DNA of 64,000 nt from Mycocentrospora acerina (GCA_022701365.1 JAKUHH010000396.1:248001-312000), one strand, 5' to 3'. Shown: positions 44,809 to 56,814, numbered from the stretch's first letter. The notes: generated by a model from the sequence alone, not told the origin. A program made the numbers and translations.

Positions 44809-44815
44809 GGCTAAA
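44809..44815 (+). promoter_or_regulatory. GGCTAAA, candidate XlnR/XYR1 site upstream of the beta-glucosidase
   Basis: It matches the GGCTAA(A) consensus known for the (hemi)cellulase activator XlnR/XYR1 and sits 52 bp upstream of the GH3 start codon. A 7-bp match can occur by chance. Function is inferred. Confidence 0.35.
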
Positions 44816-47218
44816 TAATGAACAGGTGAAGAGACCTGGTTGCGCAAAGAAGTAACTGGAACAAGGGAGTATGGGAGCTTTTATTCTGCACGGAAGAAGC
44901 AATGGCACCAAAGGACGGCAGAGCGGTACGTAAACCCTCCCAACTGCTCCGTCCGTGAGTTCCGCTAGCAGCTTGTTATGGGCGCCATGAACGCCAAGGA
45001 TCCTCGTCGTGGGGGGGAATTTGCGGAGTAGTTGCTGATCCCTGCCCACTGTTCCCCCAGCAATTCGATGGAGCAAGGCCCGACGCCCCCGAAATGGTGA
45101 TGGTACCACATGAGAGTTGCCGATTCGTGCATTCGCTCTAGCTACCGACGACGGCAAACGTGTATTGTACATGGCACTACGTCAGCAAACTGCTTATCCC
45201 ACCGATGTTTACCCTTGACGCGCCAGGACAGGGACAAGCAACATAAACCAGCAAAGCAGCCGCTCCGGATGTACCTTCGGATGCAGTACCGCTGATGACA
45301 GTGTAACCTCAGACCAGGGTATACATACAGAACAATGCGGGGTCGAGGCTGTACACTCTTTGCTCGTGCCTCCCCGCCTCATATTGCGTGCGTTCTGCAT
45401 CATCAAGCAGTACGGCAGTACAAGGTAGCGTCTTCAGAGCGGTCCGACCGAAGTTGACAACTTATTAATGGAGCCTCCTACTTTGCGCAAGCACACTGTT
45501 ATGTCATACTTTTCCTTGGGTTATTGGGATCCACTTTGAGCATACACAAGCTACTTTCCGAGAATTCAACAGCCTTGTCCAGTACCCATCATTCTGCATA
45601 GCACATTCTGCTGATTTGTGGAATCTTCCCTGAACCCACTTCGCACAGCATACCTATAATTTGACGGCTCAAGTATCAATAGGCTCTCCTTGACGGTGAC
45701 ATTAGCGGTGAATCCTCGGCAGCATTCCAAGAAACGTCCCTCACCCCAATTTTGCCCCAGATGAGAAATGTGGAGCGGTCTGATCGGAAGACTCTTCAAA
45801 TCCACGCAAAATATGCCGCGGCTCCGAGCTCGGCCCAATACCATCAGCACCAGTATCAGCTGTTCAACTCAAAACCCCGCAGACATATTTCTCTCGTCGA
45901 CTCACAGATTGGGAAGGTGATACACTTGGCTCACATGTCATCAGTCTACCAAACAACCTTGCTGAAAACGGTCGTGAGTAGTTGCATACTCTGTATCTGA
46001 GATGGCAATACTGACCAAAGCTTCGGGATCCAGATCGATCTGCAACCGGTACAAACTGCAGCAATTTGACAGGCAACGCTCCCCGAACTTTCGGACAGTC
46101 ACATCTCGACAATTAAGTAAGACATGGTAACGTCAATTGACCAGCTTAGTTGCACACATGCCCAGATGACTTCTCTATCGCGGCGAATTCGAGCACATGT
46201 ATGGTACACCGAAAGACTGTCGATTTAGAAGGCTGGTCTTTGGCAGGGTTTGACCTGCTGCACGATACTTCAGTTCTATTAATACGGCCATCTGCACATC
46301 ATCATACAAGACAAGCTACCATCGGATCGCATACTAGTATCGTCGATCTGCCGTCCAAAGTCCCAAGTATAACGATACCAAACCGGCTAATTAATGACAC
46401 CGTTGGACTACCACTCTGACTGCAGTCGTTAGCCTATGCCCTTGATCATTAGTTCGGGGCGAGTTTTGGTACTAGTAAAACCTTAGTTGCTCTACTTGAT
46501 CAAAACAACGTCGTGGCTGAAATTGACCGTCACCCAGATACTGTTATTGCGAACTTCCATTTTTAACCACACTGTCTCCAAAAAATTACGTCAAGATCAG
46601 CACTCCGTGGTGATTGTAGAAAAAGCAGAGGTTTCAAGATATCGTGTAACCTACATCAAGCCACCCCCTTGACACTATTCAACAAACGACGTGGACTTGT
46701 TAACAATAGACGATAGAGCATCTTACCAGGAAATTCCACGGAAATCTCTACTGCTGTCAAGCCCAATCTAGCTGCTCTGCCTTCAAAATGTCCCTCTTTC
46801 TCCAGGCAAAAGTCGAATAAAACAACGACACGCAATGCAAACGCCTCCTCAGCTCCCAACCAAACCAGTTACGCCAATCATAATGCACAAGCCTCAGCCA
46901 TACTAATCAGCTGTGCAAACCAACACAGGAGAGGTATATATATAGCCTAGCCGTGTAACAAAAAAACTTACGGCTTTTTCCCAACTTGGCTAAGTCACTA
47001 TAATACTAAATCGTTTTCTATTTTGTGCTGCTCCAGTGCAGGGCATAGCCGTTCTGGAAAATCAAGGAGTCACCACATGTGTTCTCAAGAAACACATATA
47101 ACATTACTAGATATTGCTGCGTTCGTAGTCGTCAGCTAATATGTGCAATAATGGCATCTCAGCTTTGGTACCGTTTGTGCTTGTTTGAGAACGTGAAGTG
47201 GAAAGGATTAAGAAAAAG

Positions 47219-47221
<3 letters not shown>

Positions 47222-47249
<28 letters not shown>
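47222..47249. repeat. (GA)n microsatellite
   Basis: Fourteen GA units in the gene-poor interval. Confidence 0.9.
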
Positions 47250-47253
<4 letters not shown>

Positions 47254-47749
47254 GCTAACTTCAATACGTGCACGTCAAAATCCTCTTGTCCTGGTGTCCT
47301 CACTGGTGCATTCGGAAGATGTGCATTTAGAACAAACTTACCATTTCTCCATCACAATCATGCAAATCTTCTTTGATTATAGCATTCATTCATTCAGACT
47401 AGAACCTATAGGAAACAGAGAAATACAGGGTGGGAAAGAAAGGGGGGAAGGGAGACCAAATCCAGTACAAATTAAGGCCAAGTATTGATCCGAGTCAGAA
47501 GCGCCATGCAGCGCCCTGCCCTATCCATCTCTTAGCGAATATAGCCTTGAAGCTATATAGCCTTGAAGCTGCGTCCAGCAACTTAAGCTTCGATTTACGT
47601 GGAGAGGAATATGTCCCGTGGCCAGTACCCAAGAACGCCAACTGAACACCGAAATCCCGTTGCAGGTAAGACGCTCGAACAGACTCAAGGAAATTTTGTA
47701 CCAATGGTACGTGCAAAAAAGCTCAATGCTGACACGTTGCTTTTATCGC

Positions 47750-50700
47750 CTACAAACCCTCCTCATCGCTGGCATCGAGAATATCGTACTCCTCGTCAGT
47801 CATGAAGCTTTCTTCATCCGAGTGCAGTGCGACACTCTCAGCGTCCTCGAAAAATTCGTCGTCATCAGCTACAGTGACAGTGCGGGCGACGGTACTCTTC
47901 TCAGACCTTGGTGATTCAGGCTGAACGGTCGCAGTAGACTGGTAAGTGCTTGACTCGGGAGACTCCTTGTCAAGTTGGGGGAAGATCATGCCAGAAGACT
48001 GAAGCTCGGGCTCTGACTGGCGCTCGACTGAAAGCTCAGCACACTCCTGCTTGACGGGCTTCTCAACCTTCTGGGCTGACTCGTGTTGCATGTTAGCTCG
48101 CATAGTCTCAGACTCCCGGCGACGGGTTTCCATGAGGCGCTCAACAGCGGCCTTACGGACACGCTGCACACGCTCCATCTTTTGCTGCTCAAGCTGTTGA
48201 GCATGGGATTGCTGAACAGACTTCATCTTCTCATGCTTAGCCTTGAGGAGGTTCAAGTTGTGCTCATACTTGCGATGAGCGTCAGAAGCCGAAGCAGGGG
48301 TAGGAGACGGCAGAGCAACGACCGAGATGTCGCACCACAAACGGTGACCAAAAGGAATTCCGTCGGCAGTCTTGAGACGCCAGTAAGAGATTGCGGTTCC
48401 CTCACGATGCGGCGCCTTCAGAACAACACGGAAAGTAACCTCCTCGCCAGCTTCGACAGGACGATCAATCACGTTGCTTCCACTGGCTTGGGAAAGCTCA
48501 GCTTGTCCCAAGGCTCGGGTGTTGTCAATGTTGAGCATGTTGTCACCGCCAACGTGTCGAACACTGCATCCTGCGGGCCAGGCGCCAGGGCCGGGATTGC
48601 GCAGAGTCCATACTTGAACGAATTGGAAGCCTAGGCAGATCCTGGAACCGTCAACGATGGTGTCGCGGATGAAATGTGCGTCAAGCTCCATCGGCATAAC
48701 CTCCTTCCTTGAGAAGAAGTCTGCGGGAAGCTCTTCGAACTTGGTGTCGTAAGACACATTCACATCGGTAGTGTCAAGCTGAGCAACAGTCGTCTCTCTT
48801 GTGTTCTGTTCAGCTTGTACATCAGTCACGCTCTCGTAAGTAGAAGAACGAGACTCAGTCTCATGGATCTCAGATTGCACCACCGACGCATTCTCTTCAA
48901 CTGGCTTAGTAGGGTCCACGAGCAGATCATGAATAGCGATCCTCTCCTTCTTGGCCATCAAATCTTGAGAAGGCTTCATGTCGACAATGGTCTGGACTTG
49001 AGTTGCAGCGTTTGTAGATGGTGCGACTGAAGGGGTCTCTGTTGCAGCATATTGGCTGTGCGATGGACGATCACCGAGCCTGGCGGACATCCCGGCCACA
49101 TCATCATTCTGTGTGGTGACGCTTACGTGGCGGACAGAAGTCTTGAGCTTGATGAGAGGGTGTGTGTGATTGTGCCTGTTGCTTGGGTGAGCCTCACAGT
49201 TCTGGCAGAAATCGGTGTCGTGGCACACAGCGCACTTGTAGCGCACGCCCTCGATGTAGGACACATTCTCCTTGTCCTTGCAAAGAGGTCCGTCACAGTA
49301 TATTCCATAGTGACGGTTTGCACATCCGAGAGGCTCAGACAAGGCCTCGTAGATTGGTACGAAGCGGTGGCGAGGGTGGATGAACTTTGCGTTCTTGGCA
49401 CAGTCTGAGCAGTAATCCCAGTCGGGGCAGTTCAGACACTTGTGGCGCACACCGTAAATGAACTTGTCACAGCCGTCACAAATAGCGTTGTGGCGAATGT
49501 TCCTGCCGGTGTTGCACAAGGCGTTAGCCAGGGTTGGGAGTGTAGTCTCAGGGGCGGCTGCTTTGAATGCGTGCCCTGGGTGATGACCGTGCTTGTTGGA
49601 GATGTGGCAATCAAGACACAAATCGTAGTCGTCGCAGCATGTGCACGTGACAAACTCCTTTTCAGGGAGTATCTTCACGCAGCAGTTGCATGTACGAGTC
49701 GGCTCCTCCTCGTATGTGACGGATTCCTTCTCGTCAGTGAAGGCCCCTGGGACTTCCTTTGGCTCCTCAGACTTGGTCTTTGCAGCCATGCGCTGAGTGG
49801 TGCTGTTAATGACACACCCATCCTTGACAAAACGCTTCACCATCCAGTGGCCCGCTCCTGAGCAGTGGATGCCCGAATCGACACACGCGGGACAGAGATC
49901 GTAATCACCACTGTCACAGATGCCGCAGTGGAAGTGTTCATCTTCCATGGGCTGGTTGCAGTTGTTGCAGTAGACTACCCAGGAGGAGCACACTGACGGC
50001 TTGGGCCGGAATGCGAGATCCATGTCGTTCTGGGCAGACTTGTGGAAAGCGAGATCGACGTCTAGCTGAGACGCGTTTGCAAGGTCATTGAAAAAGCCTG
50101 ATCGTCGCGTGAGTGGGCTGTCAGGCTGGAAACACGAGATCTCGAACTTACTCTGGCGGGCGGTGAGAGAGTGCGGCAGCTTCTTGGTAGTTGTCTCGGG
50201 CTGAGGTGGCGAGACGGGACTGGCGGAGTCGCACTTGGGAGCAGGTGGGTTCGAGTTGGGAGAGCGCGCGATCACAGGAGAGACGGGCGCGACGACCTGT
50301 GGGGCCAGGGTCTCCGCACTGAGGCGGTGGAGCGAGCCGTGCTGAGTGAGCAGACGAGCATTCTCTTGGAAGGTTGCTGGTGGAGCTGGGGTTGGAAGCA
50401 CAAATGTGTCGCCTGGAATAGTAGCCTTCAAGCGCAGCTTGAGCTTCGCCTTTGCCGCTCGAAACAGCGTCTTGTAGATCTGTGGCTTATCAGAGTCCAG
50501 GGTGACGTAGGCGCCAGCCGAGTCAGAGTAGCGCTCGAAGACGACCTGCTCATCAGACTGAACCTGGAGCAAGACACGAAGCTACATTTGGTACAAGAGT
50601 TAGTCTTTGGATGCTCTCGACGCTGTGGCGAAGATGAGAGGCGAGGGTTAAGCTGTCGCCTCTCTGCTCCCGGGTGTCAAGGGAAGGCGACGAACCTTCT

Positions 50701-50821
50701 CAGGGAGTACATGAGCTCCAAGGTCCTTTAGGGGAAGCTTGAACCTCTTGGTCTGGCCGCGAAAGAGAACCTTGATGACAATGGGCGTATCCAACGTCAC
50801 GGGCACAGTAGTAGTTGCCAT
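47750..50821 (-). CDS. NBR1: NBR1-type autophagy receptor (PB1, four ZZ fingers, NBR1 domain)
   Basis: Two exons, 50821-50696 and 50581-47750, give 985 residues. The N-terminal PB1-like domain (about 12-95) is split by a 114-nt intron: VIKVLFRGQTKRFKLPL then LRVLLQVQSDEQVVFERY. Four ZZ-type zinc fingers follow, marked by CGICDSGDYDLCPAC, CTCCDDYDLCLDC, CLNCPDWDYCSDC and CAVCHDTDFCQNC. The NBR1 (four-tryptophan) domain reads FVQVWTLRNPGPGAWPAGCS, then ISYWRLKTADGIPFGHRLWC. A charged coiled coil comes next. The end is acidic and contains EEYDIL, which fits an Atg8-interacting (LIR/AIM) motif. NBR1 receptors link ubiquitinated cargo, peroxisomes or vacuolar hydrolases to selective autophagy or to ESCRT sorting. 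The first-intron donor GTTCGT is weak but the phase and PB1 continuity support it. Confidence 0.92.
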
Positions 50822-51851
50822 GACGGGCGTGCAGGCAAGGCTGTCGGATGTGATGGGTTGATAAGGTGAATAGAGAGCGGCGCTGCAGTCTCGCGGCCGC
50901 GATGGTCAACGAGAGGGAGATGCAGCAATGGAAAGTTGTTTGGTGGATGTAGTTGATCAGTTGTGTCGAGAGTGGTGGAGTACGGTGAGGTGAATGCGGA
51001 GGTGTCGTTGCCTGGAATGCACGAGCGGACTAGCGCGTAGCTAGCGCGCCGGACCGATTTACGTCCTAGCAGCAGGCAACGAAGACAACGTCAGCCAGCG
51101 GGTGGCCAGGGCAATGTTTGAGAAGAGAGTACAACCTCGACCTCAACCTCAGCCTGCCACTTGCTCAGAGCTTGCAGCTGCACATGGAGCTGGACTGCAG
51201 GCCTGCAGCGCGCGCTGCATGGTGAGGTAGGTGAGGCACGATAACGTTTCACCGATAACGCCTGCTTAGCCTAGAGTGACGCAAGCGCCTCGACCATCGA
51301 GTGGTCACTTGATGAGTGGATGGGTGGTGGACGCATGGATGGGAAGGACACCGGTCTGCACTTCAGCCCACCGCAGGCCACAGCATGGGCAGGGGTGTGA
51401 TCGGCTTGCACCGGCTACCGCTTCACCTTTGCTGGTGCACTGAAATGCTACGCGTTGGGCTGCATGTTCACAGCGAGTTGTGCAGTCTTGCACACGGGCA
51501 GTTGTCCACTGCGACGAGGCTGTCCAGACCCGTAGCACGGCATTCGAGCTCCCGAGGCACGCGGTAACGCTGGAAGGTGGCTCTTGCTGCCCGTACTCGT
51601 ATCGTCGCCGAGCTCCCGTAACATCTCAAATAGCAACATTGTCTTTGAAGCCGCCGCCTTGCTTTTGTGGAGTCGGTTCGTTTCCACTCAGTGCGTTGGC
51701 GGTTCTGCTTCGTCACGACATGCAGCTATGAGTAATGCATCGCTCCCCTATGGTAGCGAGTCGCTGTAGTTGCTTGCAAGTTGCTTCATGGTACTGCTAG
51801 ACGAGAGAAGTCTGTTCACATCTTGCTTTTATTGTATGAGACCGTTCTAGC
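50822..51851. other. Intergenic: NBR1 promoter and polyprenal reductase 3' side
   Basis: 1 kb without a recognisable gene. The segment just upstream of NBR1 is its leader and promoter. The rest shows only short chance frames. Confidence 0.45.
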
Positions 51852-52783
51852 CTACCATACCCAAGGTACCATTCTCCTCCGTGGACCCACTTGCTCAACA
51901 CCAAACTTGTCCATATACCACGCCTTGGTCCCAATCGCCGTGACACCGAGATTTGTGGCCACGAAGATGGTTCCGCAGAACAGCGTCCAGTTTACCCATC
52001 TACCCTCTGGCGCAGCCAGAAAAGACAGCAATGCGTATATGACAACCTCACATGTGTAGTGCGGGCAGAGGAGACTTGGAAACAGTGGATGCGAGGGCAG
52101 CTGATACCCCTTGTTCTCACTTCTCAGATGGTAGAGGTAGGCATGGTATGTGTGCTGTCCCATGTGGGCCGTTAGAATGGCTGGGACTAGGATTGCCGTC
52201 TTCCATCCGACGTCTCCTGGGGCAGTGGCAGGAGTCTCAATCCAGACGGCAACATTTATGCTGAGATAGAAAACAAGACCCAGCAGCCAATGCGCAAACC
52301 ACATGGTGCTCTTGCTGCTCGACGTGTAGGCATGTGATTCCAGCAGGCGTCGCACGCCCTGAAGCAGCATGAGCGACCATACAATCTGCAGCCGTGGGCT
52401 CGCAGACCACAGCTGCAGGCTGTAGCCCCAGAACAACGAGCAGAATACAGAGACGACGTAGAACTGGGTAAAGTAGCTGTGGGGGACCTGTATGGATGCT
52501 GCGTAGTCGAGCAGCTGGCTGGTGGCAGAGTGATCCTGGGGCCGAGCCGGCCTCTGGTCCTTTGCTGGTGTCGCGCGAGAGCCATAGGCCAGGAAGCGGC
52601 TGCGCAGGGCAGGAACAGCCTGCAGAAGGAGGACCTAGTAAGCAGGCAGATTAGTCGGTGGTGGTTGGGCAGAGCGGTGTCGCGGCATCATACGAGAAAC
52701 GATGCCGCGAGGAAGAAGACGCGCAAGAGGACGCTGGCCGCGGGCTCCAGGCCGGCCAGCTGCGTGCCTGTCGTCGCTGCCAT
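51852..52783 (-). CDS. DFG10: Polyprenal reductase (DFG10/SRD5A3 family)
   Basis: Two exons, 52783-52694 and 52634-51852, give 290 residues. It is a multi-span membrane protein of the steroid 5-alpha-reductase fold. The C-terminal half has the family signature: HPLFPSLLCPHYTCEVVIYA and the end region TNLGVTAIGTKAWYMDKFG. HMGQHTYHAYLYHLR is also conserved. In yeast and man, Dfg10/SRD5A3 reduces polyprenal to dolichal in the ER, a step in making dolichol for N-glycosylation; this role is by family. The 59-nt intron joins AASFL to VLLLQAV inside the first membrane segment. The HOS4-like gene faces away across a 695-bp GC-rich promoter. Confidence 0.87.
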
Positions 52784-53478
52784 GGCGGTGTCACAGCAGA
52801 GAATGTGCGGGGAGGTGACGGGGAGATGAGCGAGCCAGCAGAATGCCTGTTTTGACTGTGTTTGGAGTGCTAGGGCGACTGATTAGCCCGCAGATCGCGC
52901 CGTTTTGGCGCTGGGTTCTGGCGTGCAAGGGCTCGGCCTTGTGCCGCCACGACGCCTGCCCGCGCCGACGAGTGAGTGGGCAGGCGCAGGCGCAGGCGCA
53001 GACACGGCCAGCAGACGCGGCGGCGGCAAGCGTGCCTGCAGGCGTGCGGGCGGGCGTGGCAAGGCCAGGCATGGATGGCATGGAGACGGCTGCGCTGCTC
53101 GCAGCGAGATGAGCGATATCGAGCACTGCGCGCGCTATGCAGGGTTGCCACAGAGTTCGGGGCCGCCTGCGAACCTAGCCATGGTCGCAGCACTTTGAGT
53201 GGTGGAGCCCGCCTGCGCAAGCCTCTGGTCCTGTCTCGTCGCCCGTCCTTCCACCTCGCTCACCACCACAACACCCGCCCGCCCACCCTTGGCCACCCTC
53301 CCCATCTCGCTGCCGCGGCTCTCCCACTGGTGTCGCCGCCGTCCCCCTCGCCTGCCCTTCGCGACGGCCGCACGTGCATGCCCGCCAGCTAAGCGCCGTG
53401 CTCCTGCCGCCCACCGCCCACGCCCGTCCCTTGCTCGGCGAACCGACATGAGGCAGCAGTGTCCTCTTTACATGCGTG
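52784..53478. promoter_or_regulatory. Divergent GC-rich promoter, DFG10 / HOS4-like gene
   Basis: 695 bp between two start codons. It has a CAGGCG hexamer run (52981-53001) and C-rich sequence before the HOS4-like start. Long open frames on the minus strand here are by-products of the base composition. Confidence 0.45.
52981..53001. repeat. CAGGCG hexamer repeat
   Basis: About three and a half copies of CAGGCG in the divergent promoter. Confidence 0.75.
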
Positions 53479-56400
53479 ATGACCAGTAATGCCCTCCCAG
53501 CTCTGAACGCACCCTCGCCCGCCGCCCGCGCCCTCGACGCCCGCGCCCCCAGCCCCCGCGCAGCCGTCCCGTCGTCGTCAACAAAGGAGCATCGCGACCA
53601 CGCCCAGCACCCGCCGCCCTCCAATGGCCACCACCACCACGACGATGACCAGAACGAGTCCGAGGCCGAGACAGTCGTGCTGGACGGCAACGACGACGCC
53701 AAGCTGATCAAGACGGAGCGCGACGATGACGACGTGTCGCCCCTGCTCGTCATCAAGGAGGAGTCGCGCGCCAGCTCCCCCCAGCCCAGCAGCCGTCGAC
53801 GCTCCAGCGAAGCAAAGCCCAACGGCGTCAAGCACGGCTCTGAGCGCGATGGGAAAAGCCCCGTCCCCACGTCGCCCAGCAGCCGCACCACCTCCAGACA
53901 CACAAAGGACACGAGCCCCTCCGACTCGGTCAAGTCGCCTGTCCAGACCACCCTCTCACCCACGCAGCATGCCACTCGCGGCCGCAGCGCGTCGACGGTG
54001 GAGAACCGCAAGCGCAAGCTGCGTGAAGACTCGTACCCCAAGGCTGCTGAGCCTCCACGGCAAAAGGCCAAAACAGAAGTACCAAAGGACCTGCGCCTGT
54101 CCAACTCGCCAGCAATAGCAGGCTTTGGACGCTCCCACAAGCGCTCCCAATCCACGCAGTCGGTTGTCTCTGGTGTTGCTGGACGCAAGCGCCGTGAAAT
54201 CACAGCCCTGGCCTTGTCGTCTGAACACAAACATTGGTCTGATTCCAGCTCTGAAAACTCCTCTTCACCACGGCTCGCGCACACGCCCAACCCTGTCCAG
54301 CACACGCGGCTCAAACGCTCTTCTTATCGTGCAATGACTTCGCCTGCACGCACCATGGCCCCCACACGAAAGACGGACAGATTTGGCGCGACGCGACTAG
54401 CCAGAGAGAGCGAAAAAGGCGATCTGGACGCAGTCAAGGCCGCCTACGAAGAAGCACCAGACTCCAAAGACCAGGTGGATTTTGCCGGTATTGCTCCGCT
54501 GCAGAAAGCTGCCCTGCATGGTTGGACAGAAGTAGTCGAGTTTCTCATACGCATGGGATGCCGAACAGATTGCGAGTCCAACGATCGAGATACTCCGCTT
54601 ATCGATGCGGTTGAAAATGGACACCTGGAAGTGGTCAGACTGCTCTTGAACCAAGGGCACGTGAATCCCCATCATCAGAATAAAAAGGGCCAACGTGCAA
54701 TCGATGTACTGGACTATGAAGACGATGACGCCGAGGAAATGGAGAAGGAACTCAAAGAAGCCATGCGAAGGGAAGTCGATCTTTCGTCCAACAACGACCA
54801 GCAACTTTCAGCGCCCAAGGAGGCAAAATCTGCTCCGCGACTCCTTTACAACGAGTACAATGTCGAAACTTTGATCGAAAAGGCTGGCGATGGTGATATC
54901 ATCGCTGTTGGAGAGTTGATCAACAGCAATATCAGGCCCAACATTACCTGTGGAGTTGCTGCAGCGAGAGGCGGCCACTACGATATTCTCAGCATTCTTT
55001 TAGCGAGCGGCCTGAAGGCAGACCCTGATCCGTCGAAGCACCCTGAGACTCCTATGACAGTCGCCATTGGCCGAGGGCACCTGAAGATTATTCAGTTGAT
55101 TCTGGAACAAGACAACTTTGACCCTACTCGACGAAACAAGGAGGGTAAGACGTACTACGAGATTTCCGAAGAACGACGAGGTCCCAAGTGGGAGCAGGAG
55201 AGAGAAATCCTCAAGCGTGCCTGCGATGAGCATAGATTAACGCACAAGAGTCCGCGAAGAGCTAGAAAGGAAGCTCCCAATACCTCGGCTGTACGCATGA
55301 AAAGGAAGTCACCTCCTCGAAGAGAGCGTTCAGATTCCCCACGATCGGAACCCCGGGCTGCTGGTCTTACAAAATCAGCGTCAGTGGCTGCTGCACCTCA
55401 AAAATCGCGGCGCCTGTTGTCTGGAAAAGAAATGGCAAATCGAGAGGGTAAGAGACGCAAGCGAGTTGTAGATGACGAGTCGTCTGAAGAAGAAAGTGAA
55501 GAAGACGTACGACCGCCAACAAGAAAAGTCAAACCACGGTCATATAGTGAAGGGGAAGAGGCTAAGCCAGTCAAAGCCCCGTTAAAAGTGCGTTCAGACG
55601 ACAATGATTCGACGAGGAAAGCGGTACACGTTCATGACCATTCCGACGGGAGCGACGCAGATTATGTCACAAAACCCTCGGCAAAAATTCGTTCCAAACA
55701 AAAAACATCCAGTGCTAAGCCAACACCTGAAGTCGATTCTCCAGATGAGCGCAAACCCATCAAAAATAAAATCAAGTACAAAACAATGGAAGACAAAATC
55801 AGGAAGCGACGCTTGTCTGATGTATCGGTCGACGGTGTCAGTCGGAAGAGGACACCAACTGCATCTGCCAAGTCAACACCTGCGCCACCAGAGAGAGTTG
55901 CAACACCCGAGGTGGTGCGTGAGCGTCGCCAAGAAGAACAGAAACTGGAAGCGGAAGCGAAGCGCAAGGTAGCAGAAGCAGAGGCACAGAAAAGGGAGGA
56001 AGAAGAGATTGCACGCAAGGCTGCAGAAGAAGAGGAAGCAAGAAAACAAGCAGAAGCAGAAGCAGAAGCTACACGGCAGGCTGAGGCTGCGCGCAAACGA
56101 GAAGAAGAAGAAGCCCACCAAAGGGCAGAGGAAGAGGCAAAGCGACAAGAACAGCTCGTTGCACGACAAGACCGCTTGTCAAAACTCCCTCTTGCCATCC
56201 GGCGAGCATGCGAACTCGGCACCGACAGACCCCTTCACTTCTCTGGCGAACAACTCGGCGTATCCGTCGTTTTTCTTCCTCTCTTATATGCCACGTCACA
56301 CGATCTGCGCAGTTCCGATGCACTACCTGGCAAAACTTACATTTGCTCCTTCCAGCTCGTCGGCATCCTCGGACTACCCGAACTCGACCTTGCACACCTC

Positions 56401-56814
56401 CCATCTCCATACTCTGAATGGCACCGCATACCCGTTACACAAGACCAACGCCAGGCTATCTTACGGCAATACGATGACGCGCTCCTAGCCCAGGACTTGC
56501 GCTTCCCTGTCGAGGGCGCGCTAGATTACGACTACGGCAAGATACAAGCCAGCATCAAGGAAGCGCAGAATCAGTTCTTGGCTATGGAGGGCTTGTACTG
56601 GATCGAGGAGTCACACCTAAGCCCTGAGGTTGAGAAGGTCGACTTCTTGCGGCCTTTGCTTGACGATCTCAAGAAGAGACGCATTCATTTGGCCATCTGC
56701 AATCGGGATGAGACGCTGAAGAAGGAGCATAAGCCAAGGAAAAGCATCATGGACCTGTTCGCCATGTCAAATGGCGTCAAAAGCGGCGGTGTGACAGTCA
56801 ACGGCGAAGGATGA
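53479..56814 (+). CDS. HOS4: Ankyrin-repeat chromatin protein, HOS4-like
   Basis: A single exon of 1111 residues starting at ATG 53479 (MTSNALPALNAP). The N-terminal 300 residues are Ser/Pro/Arg-rich and low in order. Ankyrin repeats lie at about 310-420 (LARESEKGDLDAVKAAYEEA, GIAPLQKAALHGWTEVVEFL, DTPLIDAVENGHLEVVRLLL) and again at about 470-570 (GVAAARGGHYDILSILLASG, TPMTVAIGRGHLKIIQLIL). Basic NLS-like runs follow, then an E/A/R/K-rich coiled coil (about 815-905) and a conserved globular end. This order matches fungal Hos4, a subunit of the Set3 histone deacetylase complex. Membership is inferred from domain order; another nuclear ankyrin protein is possible. Confidence 0.8.
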   Translation: MTSNALPALNAPSPAARALDARAPSPRAAVPSSSTKEHRDHAQHPPPSNGHHHHDDDQNESEAETVVLDGNDDAKLIKTERDDDDVSPLLVIKEESRASSPQPSSRRRSSEAKPNGVKHGSERDGKSPVPTSPSSRTTSRHTKDTSPSDSVKSPVQTTLSPTQHATRGRSASTVENRKRKLREDSYPKAAEPPRQKAKTEVPKDLRLSNSPAIAGFGRSHKRSQSTQSVVSGVAGRKRREITALALSSEHKHWSDSSSENSSSPRLAHTPNPVQHTRLKRSSYRAMTSPARTMAPTRKTDRFGATRLARESEKGDLDAVKAAYEEAPDSKDQVDFAGIAPLQKAALHGWTEVVEFLIRMGCRTDCESNDRDTPLIDAVENGHLEVVRLLLNQGHVNPHHQNKKGQRAIDVLDYEDDDAEEMEKELKEAMRREVDLSSNNDQQLSAPKEAKSAPRLLYNEYNVETLIEKAGDGDIIAVGELINSNIRPNITCGVAAARGGHYDILSILLASGLKADPDPSKHPETPMTVAIGRGHLKIIQLILEQDNFDPTRRNKEGKTYYEISEERRGPKWEQEREILKRACDEHRLTHKSPRRARKEAPNTSAVRMKRKSPPRRERSDSPRSEPRAAGLTKSASVAAAPQKSRRLLSGKEMANREGKRRKRVVDDESSEEESEEDVRPPTRKVKPRSYSEGEEAKPVKAPLKVRSDDNDSTRKAVHVHDHSDGSDADYVTKPSAKIRSKQKTSSAKPTPEVDSPDERKPIKNKIKYKTMEDKIRKRRLSDVSVDGVSRKRTPTASAKSTPAPPERVATPEVVRERRQEEQKLEAEAKRKVAEAEAQKREEEEIARKAAEEEEARKQAEAEAEATRQAEAARKREEEEAHQRAEEEAKRQEQLVARQDRLSKLPLAIRRACELGTDRPLHFSGEQLGVSVVFLPLLYATSHDLRSSDALPGKTYICSFQLVGILGLPELDLAHLPSPYSEWHRIPVTQDQRQAILRQYDDALLAQDLRFPVEGALDYDYGKIQASIKEAQNQFLAMEGLYWIEESHLSPEVEKVDFLRPLLDDLKKRRIHLAICNRDETLKKEHKPRKSIMDLFAMSNGVKSGGVTVNGEG

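Larger units (their letters stand above)
44758..47749. other. 3-kb gene-poor interval
   Basis: This is the longest stretch in the window without a supported gene. The first few hundred bases are the beta-glucosidase promoter. From about 45.4 kb the sequence is AT-richer by eye, with only frames under 100 codons and none resembling a known protein. It contains a (GA)n tract and a near-perfect 14-bp direct repeat near 47541-47570. An eroded mobile element is possible, but I see no transposase, reverse transcriptase, terminal repeat or target-site duplication. Confidence 0.4.

Noticed and set aside
53175..54314. 379-codon frame antisense to the HOS4-like gene
   Set aside because: It is the shadow of a real coding exon in GC-rich sequence and shows no domain.
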